Assembly (NCBI GenBank): GCA_964621185.1
Contig: CAZULM010000019.1
Span: 1 to 64,000 of the forward strand
DNA length: 64,000 bases
Reading direction: 5' to 3'
Source of the DNA: M3007 sp964621185
GTDB taxonomy: Bacteria; Bacteroidota; Bacteroidia; Chitinophagales; Saprospiraceae
In this document: one piece after another, positions 50,374-58,887 of the stretch
How the letters are laid out: the number at the start of each line of letters is the position of its first letter
Numbering within the stretch: the first letter of the stretch is position 1
Program-made: the position numbers and the translations under genes
The notes under the pieces: model-generated
What the model was told of the DNA's origin: nothing
Seen by the model: the letters and a program-made list of their open reading frames with translations, nothing else
The model's database searches: none

Positions 50374-52473
50374 ATGCTTGATCTTACTTTTCAATATCCC
50401 GCCTGGTTCCTGATTTTTTGCATGCTGCTGGGCTTGGGCTACGCCTTGTTGCTCTATTACCGCGACACGACGTTCCGCGAGCAATCCAAAAACCTGCACG
50501 TGTGGCTGGGCTTGCTGCGCTGGCTTTCGGTGACGCTGTTGAGCGCGCTCCTGCTATCGCCATTGCTGAAAAGCTTGCTGACGGAGACCAAAAAGCCCGT
50601 TGTCGTGTTGGCCCAAGACCATTCGGAAAGCGTTGGGGTGGATTTGAGCGGCGATGCCCTGGAGCAGTACAAGCAGCAATGGCAGGCCCTTAAAGAAGGT
50701 CTTTCCGATGATTACGAAGTGCATGAGATCGGCTTTGGCGACCAGGTGCGCGAAAGGGTCGATTTCAATTTCAGCGACAAGATAACCAATTTCTCTGCCT
50801 TGCTGCGCGGGGTGTACGACCTCTACGGCGGCCAGAACCTGGGGGCGGTGGTGCTTGCATCCGACGGTGTTTATAACCAGGGCAGCAACCCCGCCTACAG
50901 CGATGTGGCCATTGCAGCGCCAGTTTATACAGTAGCATTGGGCGACACCACCCCAAAGAAAGACCTGTTGGTGAAAAGGGTTTTCCACAACAAGATCGCT
51001 TATTTCGGCGATAAATTCACCCTTCAGATTGACCTGGCGGCCAACAATTGCGCCGGACAGCAAACTGTGCTGAACGTCAGCAAAATCGTGGACGGCCAGG
51101 CCAAGACATTGCAGAGCATCCCGGTGAGCATCACCGGAAACGACTTTTTCAGCACCAGGGAAGTACAGTTAGAAGCCGACCAGCCGGGCGTGGCTGAATA
51201 CCGCATCTCGGTGGCCAACCTGCCCGGGGAGGCCACCACCACCAACAACCGCAAGGAAATACTGATCGACGTGCTCGACGCACGGCAAAAAGTGCTGCTG
51301 CTGGCCAACAGCCCCCACCCCGATATTTCTGCCCTGAGGACTACCTTAGAAGGCAACAAGAACTACCAGGTCAGCATCGCCTACATCGCCGACCCGGGCA
51401 TCGACGTGAACAAGTACGATTTCGTGGTGCTGCACAACCTGCCCTCCAACACCAACGATATTTCCGGGATATTGAAAACCCTGAACGAACGGGGCATCCC
51501 AAGGCTTTTTGTGGCCGGGATGCAGACCAATTATGTTGCCCTTGGCAGAGCGCAGGGCTTGGTGGCCATGCAGTCGGACGGGCGGCAGAGCGACGACGTG
51601 CAGGGAACTGTCTCGGCACAGTTCGCGGCCTTTTCCCTCAGCCCCACCATCGCCGAAGTGCTGCCGCGCTTCAATCCCGTGACCTGTGCCTTTGGCAATT
51701 TCTCGGCTACCCCGCAGGCGCAGGTGCTGTTGAACAAGCGCATCGGCAAGGTGGACACCGACCAGCCCCTGCTGGCGGTCGGCGAGGTCAACGGCGCCAA
51801 AACCGGCATATTTATGGGAGAGGGCCTTTGGAAATGGCGGCTCTTTGATTTCCTCCAACACCAAAACCACGAGGTGTTCGACGAGCTGGTCGGGAAAACC
51901 GTTCAGTACCTTTCCGTGAAAGAAGACAAGCGCAAGTTCCGGGTCAACCAGGACAAAAACATCTTCACCGAGAACGAGCCTGTGACGTTCGGGGCAGAGC
52001 TGTACAACGACAACTACAACCTCACCAACGAGCCGGATGTCGCCATGAGCATCCGCAACCGGGAAGGCAAGGAGTTCACCTACACATTCAACAAATTAGG
52101 CAAAGCCTATTCGCTCAACGCCGGTATATTGCCCATCGGTTCTTATACCTACAAGGCAACGACCAACTTCAACGGCCAGGCATTGAGCTACGAGGGCCGT
52201 TTCAGCGTACAGCCCATCCAACTCGAGCTGTTCGAGACGACAGCCAACCATGCCGTGCTGCGGGCGCTCAGCGCCAAGTTCGGTGGCGAGACCGTCTTCC
52301 CGGCGCAATTAGCAAGTATTGCCGAAAAGATCAAAGCCAACCAGACGGTGAAGCCGGTCATCTACCAAACCACGACGACCAACCCGCTGATCAATTTGAA
52401 GTGGATATTTGCGATATTGGCCTTGCTTTTGACAGCGGAGTGGTTTTTGAGGCGGTATTTTGGGTCGTATTGA
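50374..52473 (+). CDS. Membrane protein with VWA-like domain
   Basis: A 699-residue protein. Two N-terminal helices (about 8-25 and 38-56) and one C-terminal helix (about 675-692) flank a large periplasmic or cytoplasmic part. After helix 2 there is a MIDAS-like Asp-His-Ser-Glu-Ser (Asp-x-Ser-x-Ser) in Val-Val-Val-Leu-Ala-Gln-Asp-His, as in VWA domains of the Bat/aerotolerance type. The middle contains Ig-like strands. No moxR or bat genes are adjacent. The ATG at 50374 follows a run of GAACAACGAACAACAAACAA that recurs upstream of 58888. Confidence 0.75.
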   Translation: MLDLTFQYPAWFLIFCMLLGLGYALLLYYRDTTFREQSKNLHVWLGLLRWLSVTLLSALLLSPLLKSLLTETKKPVVVLAQDHSESVGVDLSGDALEQYKQQWQALKEGLSDDYEVHEIGFGDQVRERVDFNFSDKITNFSALLRGVYDLYGGQNLGAVVLASDGVYNQGSNPAYSDVAIAAPVYTVALGDTTPKKDLLVKRVFHNKIAYFGDKFTLQIDLAANNCAGQQTVLNVSKIVDGQAKTLQSIPVSITGNDFFSTREVQLEADQPGVAEYRISVANLPGEATTTNNRKEILIDVLDARQKVLLLANSPHPDISALRTTLEGNKNYQVSIAYIADPGIDVNKYDFVVLHNLPSNTNDISGILKTLNERGIPRLFVAGMQTNYVALGRAQGLVAMQSDGRQSDDVQGTVSAQFAAFSLSPTIAEVLPRFNPVTCAFGNFSATPQAQVLLNKRIGKVDTDQPLLAVGEVNGAKTGIFMGEGLWKWRLFDFLQHQNHEVFDELVGKTVQYLSVKEDKRKFRVNQDKNIFTENEPVTFGAELYNDNYNLTNEPDVAMSIRNREGKEFTYTFNKLGKAYSLNAGILPIGSYTYKATTNFNGQALSYEGRFSVQPIQLELFETTANHAVLRALSAKFGGETVFPAQLASIAEKIKANQTVKPVIYQTTTTNPLINLKWIFAILALLLTAEWFLRRYFGSY

Positions 52474-52487
52474 AAAAACTTTGCCCA

Positions 52488-52889
52488 ATGAGAACATATC
52501 CTGTCATTTTAGGCCTCTTGGCCTTGTGCATCTTCACAGCTTGCGACAAACTTTCTGACTTTGAGCAGGAACTTGTCGGCACCTGGGAATCTGTATCTTA
52601 TGTGGCCGACACCACCGACTTGTCGAGCGACCACCATGCCAAGCTTGTCCTGGAAAAAAACGGTGATTGCCAGTTCCACTATCCGTACCAGGAAGGGACG
52701 TTTTCTTACCTCTTGATTTATGAGGCTTTGGGAAAATGGACGGCTCATGAAGCCGACAGCTCCATCTCCTTTGAGGGCATCAGTGGGGGCTGGTCTGATA
52801 TTTCGGCAGTTTTAGGCCAAGATGGCGCTATACGGATGGCTGGTAGTTTTAAGGGGCGCCAGATCAGCATTGTCTTTGAAAGGAAATAA
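52488..52889 (+). CDS. Small lipoprotein, lipocalin-like
   Basis: A 133-residue lipoprotein: lipobox Phe-Thr-Ala-Cys at about residue 19. The mature part starts Leu-Val-Gly-Thr-Trp-Glu-Ser-Val-Ser-Tyr, the pattern of lipocalin-like domains common in Bacteroidota, followed by alternating strands. Ligand unknown. It starts 14 bases after the VWA-like gene and may be in the same operon. Confidence 0.7.
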   Translation: MRTYPVILGLLALCIFTACDKLSDFEQELVGTWESVSYVADTTDLSSDHHAKLVLEKNGDCQFHYPYQEGTFSYLLIYEALGKWTAHEADSSISFEGISGGWSDISAVLGQDGAIRMAGSFKGRQISIVFERK

Positions 52890-52944
52890 GCGTTTAGGCT
52901 TGATGGCTTCTCTGGAGAGATAACCTGAACTTAACCATCGCACG

Positions 52945-53320
52945 ATGAAAACAATTCCTTTGCTTGTTGCTGTTGCGGCCTTTTTTTGCAGCGCCTCTTG
53001 TTCGGGCAAACTGCACAAACTTCCTGGTGATTTCCACCGCCCATCCGGGAATGCTACCATGCAGTTGCCATCCGGGTCCGGGAAAAGCATCACAGCCCAA
53101 TACCTCGGTTGCGGTGGCCTGTATTTGCTCAAAGAGGATCAAGCCGAAACAAATCGTTTGGATCCATTGGGAGGATTTTTTCAAGCCTTACGACAGGAAG
53201 GTGCCGCGGACGGTGCGGGGCACCGATGTGAAAGGCTTTTTTAAGAAGGAGATTGTTAAATGCTACAAGGACAAGTCAATTATGCCTTGGCCGCGCACGA
53301 TTTTGAAAATAGACTATTGA
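52945..53320 (+). pseudogene. Frameshifted small lipoprotein gene
   Basis: The first frame (ATG at 52945) gives a good lipoprotein signal (Met-Lys-Thr-Ile-Pro...Ser-Ala-Ser-Cys) but loses natural composition after ~53140 and stops at 53242-53244. The +1 frame from about 53130 carries a more natural, Lys/Trp-rich continuation (Pro-Lys-Gln-Ile-Val-Trp-Ile-His-Trp-Glu-Asp) to a stop at 53320. I read this as one ~125-residue gene broken by a single-base shift, or a sequencing error. Confidence 0.5.
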
Positions 53321-53332
53321 ATTATATCTTTG
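53302..53332 (+). promoter_or_regulatory. Consensus promoter before the DUF433 gene
   Basis: TTTG at 53302-53305, 19-base spacer, TATCTTTG (exact TAnnTTTG) at 53325-53332, only 7 bases before the first possible ATG (53340) and 19 before the next (53352). Confidence 0.75.
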
Positions 53333-53339
53333 TAAGCAA

Positions 53340-53687
53340 ATGGATACATCTATGACAGCTCTTCAAAAAGTTGAGGCTTTGTTGCCTCAAATGTCTCTTG
53401 CTGAAAAAGCCCTCCTTTATCAAAAAGTGGCGGGCAATTCGAGCAGCGAGTTTCCTGGTATCGAAAAAACTGAAGGTGTTTGCGGTGGGGTAGCATGCAT
53501 CATTCGCACTCGAATACCTGTCAGAACCCTGGTGACATTCAAAAAACTTGGGCTGTCAGACGCTGCGCTCCTTTCAAACTATCCAAGCTTGCGGCAGCAG
53601 GATTTGAATAACGCATGGGCTTATTACCAGGCCTTTAGCGATGAAATTGAGCTCGAAATCCGTGAAAACGAAGAAGATTGCATGTAA
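53340..53687 (+). CDS. DUF433 (VapB-like antitoxin) protein
   Basis: A 115-residue protein. The DUF433 core is Gly-Gly-Val-Ala-Cys-Ile-Ile-Arg-Thr-Arg-Ile-Pro-Val-Arg-Thr-Leu near residues 50-65, and Leu-Ser-Asn-Tyr-Pro-Ser-Leu-Arg-Gln-Gln-Asp-Leu-Asn-Asn-Ala-Trp, the usual helix-turn-helix-like fold. DUF433 genes typically pair with a DUF5615 PIN-like toxin gene directly downstream; here only a 56-codon overlapping frame follows. Start is 53340 or 53352. A strong promoter lies just upstream, close enough to suggest near-leaderless translation. Confidence 0.85.
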   Translation: MDTSMTALQKVEALLPQMSLAEKALLYQKVAGNSSSEFPGIEKTEGVCGGVACIIRTRIPVRTLVTFKKLGLSDAALLSNYPSLRQQDLNNAWAYYQAFSDEIELEIRENEEDCM

Positions 53688-53811
53688 AGAGGAATTGGAG
53701 TTTGAAAAGTTGGCCGATCATATTCATGAGGCTGTTGAACGATGTGGCAATAACCTGAACAACATGCTTATACGTGTAAATCGACCAAATTTGGATTTGT
53801 TGAAAAAATGA
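53641..53811 (+). CDS. Small overlapping frame after DUF433 (possible toxin-position gene)
   Basis: A 56-codon frame overlapping the DUF433 gene by 47 bases and ending at 53809-53811. It is Lys/Glu/Leu-rich and helical (Leu-Glu-Phe-Glu-Lys-Leu-Ala-Asp-His-Ile), unlike the DUF5615 toxin family normally found in this place. It may be a real small partner or chance; it sits in the expected position and has normal codon use. Confidence 0.3.
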   Translation: MKLSSKSVKTKKIACKEELEFEKLADHIHEAVERCGNNLNNMLIRVNRPNLDLLKK

Positions 53812-53912
53812 CCCACCGTTCCCCCCGGTTTCTTTTTTCCAAAAAATCTACGGATGTTTGCTGTCAAACAATAAAGTTCCAACAGCATCTTTTCCCAACA
53901 GCCTCCATTCGG

Positions 53913-56420
53913 ATGAAGCATTCCCGTACCACAGCGTTCTTGTTCGCCTTTGTATTCGCCACACATGCCCTCGTTGCCCAGTCGATTAAAACCGCCAACG
54001 AGTTCCTGCCCCACAAGGTCGGCGACAAATTCACGCCGCACCACTTGCTGAACAGCTATTTTGAGCATCTGGCAGCCTGCGCCCCCAGCACCATGCGCCT
54101 GGAAAAATACGGCTTCACGAACGAAGACCGCCCCCTCCAGATCGCCATCTTCTCCAGCCCGGCCAACATGGCGCGCCTCGAACAGATTCGGCTCAATAAC
54201 CTGCGCATGGCCGGCATGGCCGAGGGTCAGCCAGACATGGCCAACCCCGTGGCCATCGTTTGGATCAGCATGAGCGTGCATGGCAACGAGGCCTCAGGCT
54301 CCGAGGCCAGCATGTTGCTGGGCTACGACCTGGCCACCCAAACCGACCCTAAAATCCGCCAATACCTTCAGAACACGGTCGTCATCCTCGACCCATCCCT
54401 CAACCCCGATGGCTACGACCGCTACACCCATTGGAACCGAAGCGTGAGCAACTTAGTCAAGAACACCCATGCCGAAGCCCGTGAGCACCGCGAGCCCTGG
54501 CCGGGTGGCCGCGTCAACCACTACTATTTCGACCTCAACCGCGACTGGGCCTGGGCCACGCAATCAGAAACCCGGCAGCGCTTAGCCGTTTACCACCGCT
54601 GGCTGCCGCACGTGCACCCCGACATCCACGAACAGGGCATTAACGACCCCTATTACTTCGCGCCCGCCGCCGAGCCGATGCACGAGCTCATCACCCCCTG
54701 GCAGCGCGATTTCCAGGGCGAGATCGGCGAGAACAATGCCCGGCATTTCGACAACAACGGCTGGATGTATTTCACCAAGGAAGTTTTTGACCTCTTTTAC
54801 CCCTCCTATGGCGACACCTATCCCACCTTCAACGGCGCCATTGGCATGACCTACGAACAAGCCGGCGGCCCCCGCGGCGGCCGTGCGATCGAGATACTGA
54901 ACGGCGACACGCTCACCCTGCACGACCGGATCCTGCACCATTACACCACCAGCCTCTCTACCATCGAGGTGAGCAGCAAGAGCGCCAAACCCTTGGTGGA
55001 AAACTTCAGGGAATACTTCCACAAAACCAGTACGCAACCGCAAGGGCAGTACAAGGCCTTTGTGATCCGCGAGGCCAACGACCCCAACAAGATCAACAAG
55101 CTCTGCGCCCTGCTCGATCTGCACCACATCGGCTACGGGCGCGTGGGCGCGGGTTTGAGCGGGCTGCGCGCTTTCGACTATTCTACCGGAAAAGAAGCCA
55201 GCGTGTCCATCAACCCCAACGACATCGTGATCAGCGCCTACCAGCCGCACTCGGTGCTGGTGCAGGCCCTGTTTGAACCAGAGCCGCGCCTGGCCGATTC
55301 CATGACCTACGATATCACGGCCTGGGCGCTGCCCTTTGCCCACGGCCTGGCTGCTTACGCGCTCAAAGACCGGCTGGAAGCGAAAAAGCCTTATGAAAAA
55401 TATTCGGCGCCCGATATCCGGCTGGCCGCATCGCCCTATTCCTGGTGCGTTCACCGCAAGTCGCTGGCCGAGGCCACGTTTGTCGGCCAATTGCTGCAAA
55501 AAGGCGTGAAAGTGCGCATGGCCATGCAGCCCTTCGATATGATCGACCAACATTTTCAGGGAGGCACCTTTGTCATAAACCGGGGCGACAACCGTACCAT
55601 ACAGCCCGAGCTCGACGGCCTGGTGCTGCGGGCAGCCAAGGAGTCCAACGTCACGCTCCACCCCGTTTTTTCGGGCTATTCGAGCAAGGGCAGCGACCTT
55701 GGCTCCGACAATTTCCAACTGCTCAAAAAGCCGGAAATAGCCTTGGTTTATGGCGAAGAGGCCGATGCCAACGCTTATGGACATACCTGGTTCTTCTTTG
55801 AACGGGAGGCTAAATACCCCGTAACGCCCATCCAGTTTAGCCGCCTTGGCAACGCCGACCTGGGGCAATTTACGACCCTGATCTTCGCCGATGGGCGTTA
55901 CGATTTGTCGGAAAAGCAGTTGGAAAACCTTCAAAAATGGGTAAGGGCCGGCGGCCGGCTGGTAGCCTTAGAGGGCGCGCTCAAAACCTTTGCCGACAAG
56001 GACGGCTTCGAGCTGAAAACCAAGGAAGCGCCCAAAAAAGACTCAACCATCCTGCGCAAACCCTACACCGTTCGGCAGCGTGACGGGCTCAGCGACGGCA
56101 TCCCTGGCGCAATCGTGCAGGCCAAAGTGGACGTTACCCACCCCTTGGGCTTCGGGCTGCCGGGCACCTATTTCTCCCTGAAAACAAATGCCGACATCTA
56201 CCAGATGCCCAGCAATGCGGATGTGCCTATCAGCGTCGAGGCCGATTACCTGAGCTTCGGCTTTATCGGCAGCCGGCTGAAACCGCAGCTCAAGAACACC
56301 CCGGTGCTGGTAGCCCAGCCGATGGGCAAGGGCAGCGCGGTGTTTTTTGTGGACAACCCGCTGTTCCGCTCTTTTTGGGAAGGGGGGAAGCTGGTGTTTG
56401 CGAATGCGGTTTTCTTTTAG
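53913..56420 (+). CDS. M14-family zinc carboxypeptidase, exported
   Basis: An 835-residue exported protein; signal peptide cleaves near Ala-Leu-Val-Ala-Gln (~23). The M14 catalytic domain (about 30-350) has His123-Gly-Asn-Glu126 in Met-Ser-Val-His-Gly-Asn-Glu (two zinc ligands) and the third ligand region Val-His-Pro-Asp-Ile-His239. It is followed by ~450 residues of unassigned helical/beta domains, including a ThuA/GATase-like part near 650-720 (Ala-Leu-Val-Tyr-Gly). Carboxypeptidases of this group trim peptides or peptidoglycan in the periplasm. The codons upstream of 53913 do not encode a signal peptide. Its 3' end overlaps the convergent methyltransferase by 4 bases. Confidence 0.85.
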   Translation: MKHSRTTAFLFAFVFATHALVAQSIKTANEFLPHKVGDKFTPHHLLNSYFEHLAACAPSTMRLEKYGFTNEDRPLQIAIFSSPANMARLEQIRLNNLRMAGMAEGQPDMANPVAIVWISMSVHGNEASGSEASMLLGYDLATQTDPKIRQYLQNTVVILDPSLNPDGYDRYTHWNRSVSNLVKNTHAEAREHREPWPGGRVNHYYFDLNRDWAWATQSETRQRLAVYHRWLPHVHPDIHEQGINDPYYFAPAAEPMHELITPWQRDFQGEIGENNARHFDNNGWMYFTKEVFDLFYPSYGDTYPTFNGAIGMTYEQAGGPRGGRAIEILNGDTLTLHDRILHHYTTSLSTIEVSSKSAKPLVENFREYFHKTSTQPQGQYKAFVIREANDPNKINKLCALLDLHHIGYGRVGAGLSGLRAFDYSTGKEASVSINPNDIVISAYQPHSVLVQALFEPEPRLADSMTYDITAWALPFAHGLAAYALKDRLEAKKPYEKYSAPDIRLAASPYSWCVHRKSLAEATFVGQLLQKGVKVRMAMQPFDMIDQHFQGGTFVINRGDNRTIQPELDGLVLRAAKESNVTLHPVFSGYSSKGSDLGSDNFQLLKKPEIALVYGEEADANAYGHTWFFFEREAKYPVTPIQFSRLGNADLGQFTTLIFADGRYDLSEKQLENLQKWVRAGGRLVALEGALKTFADKDGFELKTKEAPKKDSTILRKPYTVRQRDGLSDGIPGAIVQAKVDVTHPLGFGLPGTYFSLKTNADIYQMPSNADVPISVEADYLSFGFIGSRLKPQLKNTPVLVAQPMGKGSAVFFVDNPLFRSFWEGGKLVFANAVFF

Positions 56421-57076
56421 CTGTATTCATGGATCACCAAGCGCCTGGCCCACTTGGATTTTTCTAACCGGGTGATCGATGAAAAATCATGCTTTTCAGC
56501 AATCGCCCCTATTTTGTCCAGGTCGCAATCGCCGGCAAGTATCATCCAAATTTTTGAATCGGGGTGAATATGCCCCGACATTTGGGCAAACAATTTTTCA
56601 AAATACTCCAGGTTTTCTCCGGCAAAAAACGCCTGTGCGGCGATGTCCTTGGGCTCGGCTGCGAAGTAGGGCGGGTTGATGAGCAGGTAGTCGAACGTTT
56701 GGCTGTCGGGAATTTGGTCGAACAGGTCGCTTTCTACAACCGCAAGCGTCAGCTTGTTGGCCTCAGCATTTTCCCGCGCTGTTTCCACCGCCAAGGGGTT
56801 GATGTCGATGGCGCTGGCCAATGCCCCTTGTTTTGCGGCAAAGAGCGCCAGCAGCCCGCTGCCTGTGCCCACATCAAGCACTTTTTTTCCTTGAAAATCA
56901 ACGTCTTTCAAAAAATCGACAAAAATGGTGGTGCTAAAAAACACCCCAGGGTGAAACACGCCGGGCGGCACCTTCACCCGCAAGCCGGCGTATTCGAAGG
57001 TGCGTTCCTGTTGGGTATGCCGCAGCACCCATTTCCCATACAAGGGCAGCCATATTTTCCGAAAAATCCATTGCAT
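56417..57076 (-). CDS. Class I SAM-dependent methyltransferase (HemK/PrmC-like)
   Basis: A 219-residue methyltransferase. Motif I is Val-Leu-Asp-Val-Gly-Thr-Gly-Ser-Gly-Leu-Leu near residues 65-75, motif II ends in Ala-Ile-Asp-Ile-Asn, and motif IV is Leu-Leu-Ile-Asn-Pro-Pro-Tyr-Phe, the N6-adenine/N5-glutamine type. An amino-group acceptor in protein or nucleic acid is therefore likely; the target is not known. It starts 3 bases after the stop of the barrel gene on the same strand, so they are probably co-transcribed. Confidence 0.8.
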   Translation of the reverse strand: MQWIFRKIWLPLYGKWVLRHTQQERTFEYAGLRVKVPPGVFHPGVFFSTTIFVDFLKDVDFQGKKVLDVGTGSGLLALFAAKQGALASAIDINPLAVETARENAEANKLTLAVVESDLFDQIPDSQTFDYLLINPPYFAAEPKDIAAQAFFAGENLEYFEKLFAQMSGHIHPDSKIWMILAGDCDLDKIGAIAEKHDFSSITRLEKSKWARRLVIHEYS

Positions 57077-57079
57077 GGC

Positions 57080-58519
57080 TTAAAACCCGGTGTTGATGCG
57101 CAAGAAAAAGCCGCTTTCTCCCAGGTCGTTCCAGCTCCATTCAGCGCGGATGGTTTTGTCGAACCAGGCCACCACATCGATGCCGGGGCCGTAACCGAAC
57201 AGGGCGCGGTTGGCTAATGGGTTGTTTGCGCTGTAATGCGGGTCATTGGCCCAGCCCACATCGGCGTTCAGCGAAAGGTAAATCTTGAGGGGGATGATCC
57301 GATATGCCTTGAAGGGTATGTTTTTGCCCAAGTTGAACTGTTTGGAAAAAACCTGGACATGGGCCGCCGTGCGCAGCACGCCGTAGTCGAGCCCGTCCAC
57401 CACGTAGTATTCGAAGCCGCGCACGAAGCTGCCGCCATAGCCCAGCCCCTGGTTGTTGCTCCAGGGTATCTTCCGGCGCGGGTAGCTGAAGCGCCCCCGC
57501 ACGATGGCTTCAAAGCTCAGCCATTTTGCCACGGGGAAATACTGGTCGAACTGCCCGTAAAAGCGGCCGAGGTGCAGGTCGTCGCTGGGGATTAGGCCGT
57601 TCCAGCGCAATTCTGCAATGGCCCGCCAGCCGCGCAGGGGGTAGGGTCGCACGTCGCGGTGGTCGATGGTGATGCCATAGATAGCGCTGGTGTGTCGCTG
57701 CCGCAGGGCCCCGCCCAGGTAGTAGTCGGGGTTGAAATGGCGGGCGACGGTATCGTCGATGCGGTTGTCGCGGTATTCCAGGGTGAGCGATTGCGTGGTG
57801 AAATATTTCGGTCGGGAACTGATGGTTCCCGAAACAAAGATTTGTTCGATCAGCCATTTTTCCGGGATTTTCAGGAAAAGCAGCTTGTTGCCAACCGTAT
57901 TGTACGAAACCTCGTGGGCCCTGCTGTAGGAGATGCTGGTTTCGAAGCCTAGGGTGCGGGCACGGTTGAGGCTGGGTGAGCGGTATTGCAGCTCGTAGCG
58001 GTTGGTGTAGCCGAACTGGGCTTTGGCCTTCAAGGCATCTGCGCGGCCCGTGAGGTTGAGCTGCGTCCAGTCGATGCCATAGTTCACCCGTTTGAAAGAT
58101 CGGTTGAACTCGTCCCACCACACGTTGAAGTTGCGGTCGGCGAGGGAGAAAAGCGGCACCGGTATTATGTACCAGCTTTCCGTCACGTGGATGGTCAAAG
58201 AGATGCCGCCTTCCGCACTGGTATCGGCAACCAGAATTTCTGCCCGGGCGAAGATGCTGAGGTTGAGCACCCGAAGCCGGTTGCGCTCCAGGGCAGGGTA
58301 GAGTTCTGTTTGGCGGAGCGAATCGCCTACGCCGAATTCCAGTTCGCGGAGAATGGTCGCTGCCCGCGTTTTTTTGTTGCCGGTGATGTGGATGCGCTCG
58401 ATTTTCAGCCAGCCCGCCTGGGCAGTATCCGCCTGGCAGCACGACACCTGAAAACAAAAGGCCACGAAAAAAGCGCTGAAAATCAGACGCTTCGCAATTA
58501 TTTTGAGGTGTTCTCCCAT
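57080..58519 (-). CDS. BamA/Omp85-like surface antigen (POTRA plus barrel)
   Basis: A 479-residue exported protein. After the signal (~28 residues) a POTRA-like domain has Ile-Glu-Arg-Ile-His-Ile-Thr-Gly-Asn-Lys-Lys-Thr-Arg-Ala-Ala-Thr-Ile-Leu. The barrel (about 150-479) includes a conserved Leu-Arg-Gly-Trp-Arg and the Val-Arg-Gly-Phe-Glu-Tyr motif, the VRGF/Y loop of Omp85 barrels, and ends in Phe-Phe-Leu-Arg-Ile-Asn-Thr-Gly-Phe. With a single POTRA it is a smaller, TamA/ShlB-like member and not BamA itself. Start at 58519; 69 bases of longer frame are not signal-like. Followed by the methyltransferase gene. Confidence 0.8.
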   Translation of the reverse strand: MGEHLKIIAKRLIFSAFFVAFCFQVSCCQADTAQAGWLKIERIHITGNKKTRAATILRELEFGVGDSLRQTELYPALERNRLRVLNLSIFARAEILVADTSAEGGISLTIHVTESWYIIPVPLFSLADRNFNVWWDEFNRSFKRVNYGIDWTQLNLTGRADALKAKAQFGYTNRYELQYRSPSLNRARTLGFETSISYSRAHEVSYNTVGNKLLFLKIPEKWLIEQIFVSGTISSRPKYFTTQSLTLEYRDNRIDDTVARHFNPDYYLGGALRQRHTSAIYGITIDHRDVRPYPLRGWRAIAELRWNGLIPSDDLHLGRFYGQFDQYFPVAKWLSFEAIVRGRFSYPRRKIPWSNNQGLGYGGSFVRGFEYYVVDGLDYGVLRTAAHVQVFSKQFNLGKNIPFKAYRIIPLKIYLSLNADVGWANDPHYSANNPLANRALFGYGPGIDVVAWFDKTIRAEWSWNDLGESGFFLRINTGF

Positions 58520-58887
58520 TTTTTTTCCAAGCCCTTCCAAGGGCGCTCTTCGGGGACAGCGCCCCACTATATGTTGTTTTTTTGCCAATAAAAGCCTCGT
58601 CAGGAAAATCTAAGTGCCTGATTATCAAAAAGTTTAGAAATTTGTGCCGTAATAATAAAATGACGCACAAAAAACGGCAAGGGTTTGTTTCTGTTGCCCT
58701 GAAATCAAAACAACGAACAATCAGCGCAAAAAACGTTGAATTGCGGCACATTTTCTGCTACTTTTGACGAAATTCGTTGTTCGTTGTTCGTTCACATTCA
58801 CTCAATTCTCGTTGGTTATCCTATTAGAATCTAACCTCTCAAGCAAATGTGAACGAACAACCACAACGAACAACAAACAACTAAAAC
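58520..58887. other. 368-bp AT-rich intergenic region
   Basis: Between divergent genes. It holds a perfect 16-bp inverted repeat (58783-58798 and 58846-58861; GTTGTTCGTTCACATT) around a 47-base loop, and short runs of AACGAACAAC. No gene is seen. The left 60 bases (58592-58760) are AT-rich without clear signals. Confidence 0.8.
58783..58861. repeat. Perfect 16-bp inverted repeat with 47-base loop
   Basis: GTTGTTCGTTCACATT at 58783-58798 and its complement AATGTGAACGAACAAC at 58846-58861. Followed at once by further AACGAACAAC-type copies up to the GTG start at 58888. Confidence 0.85.
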
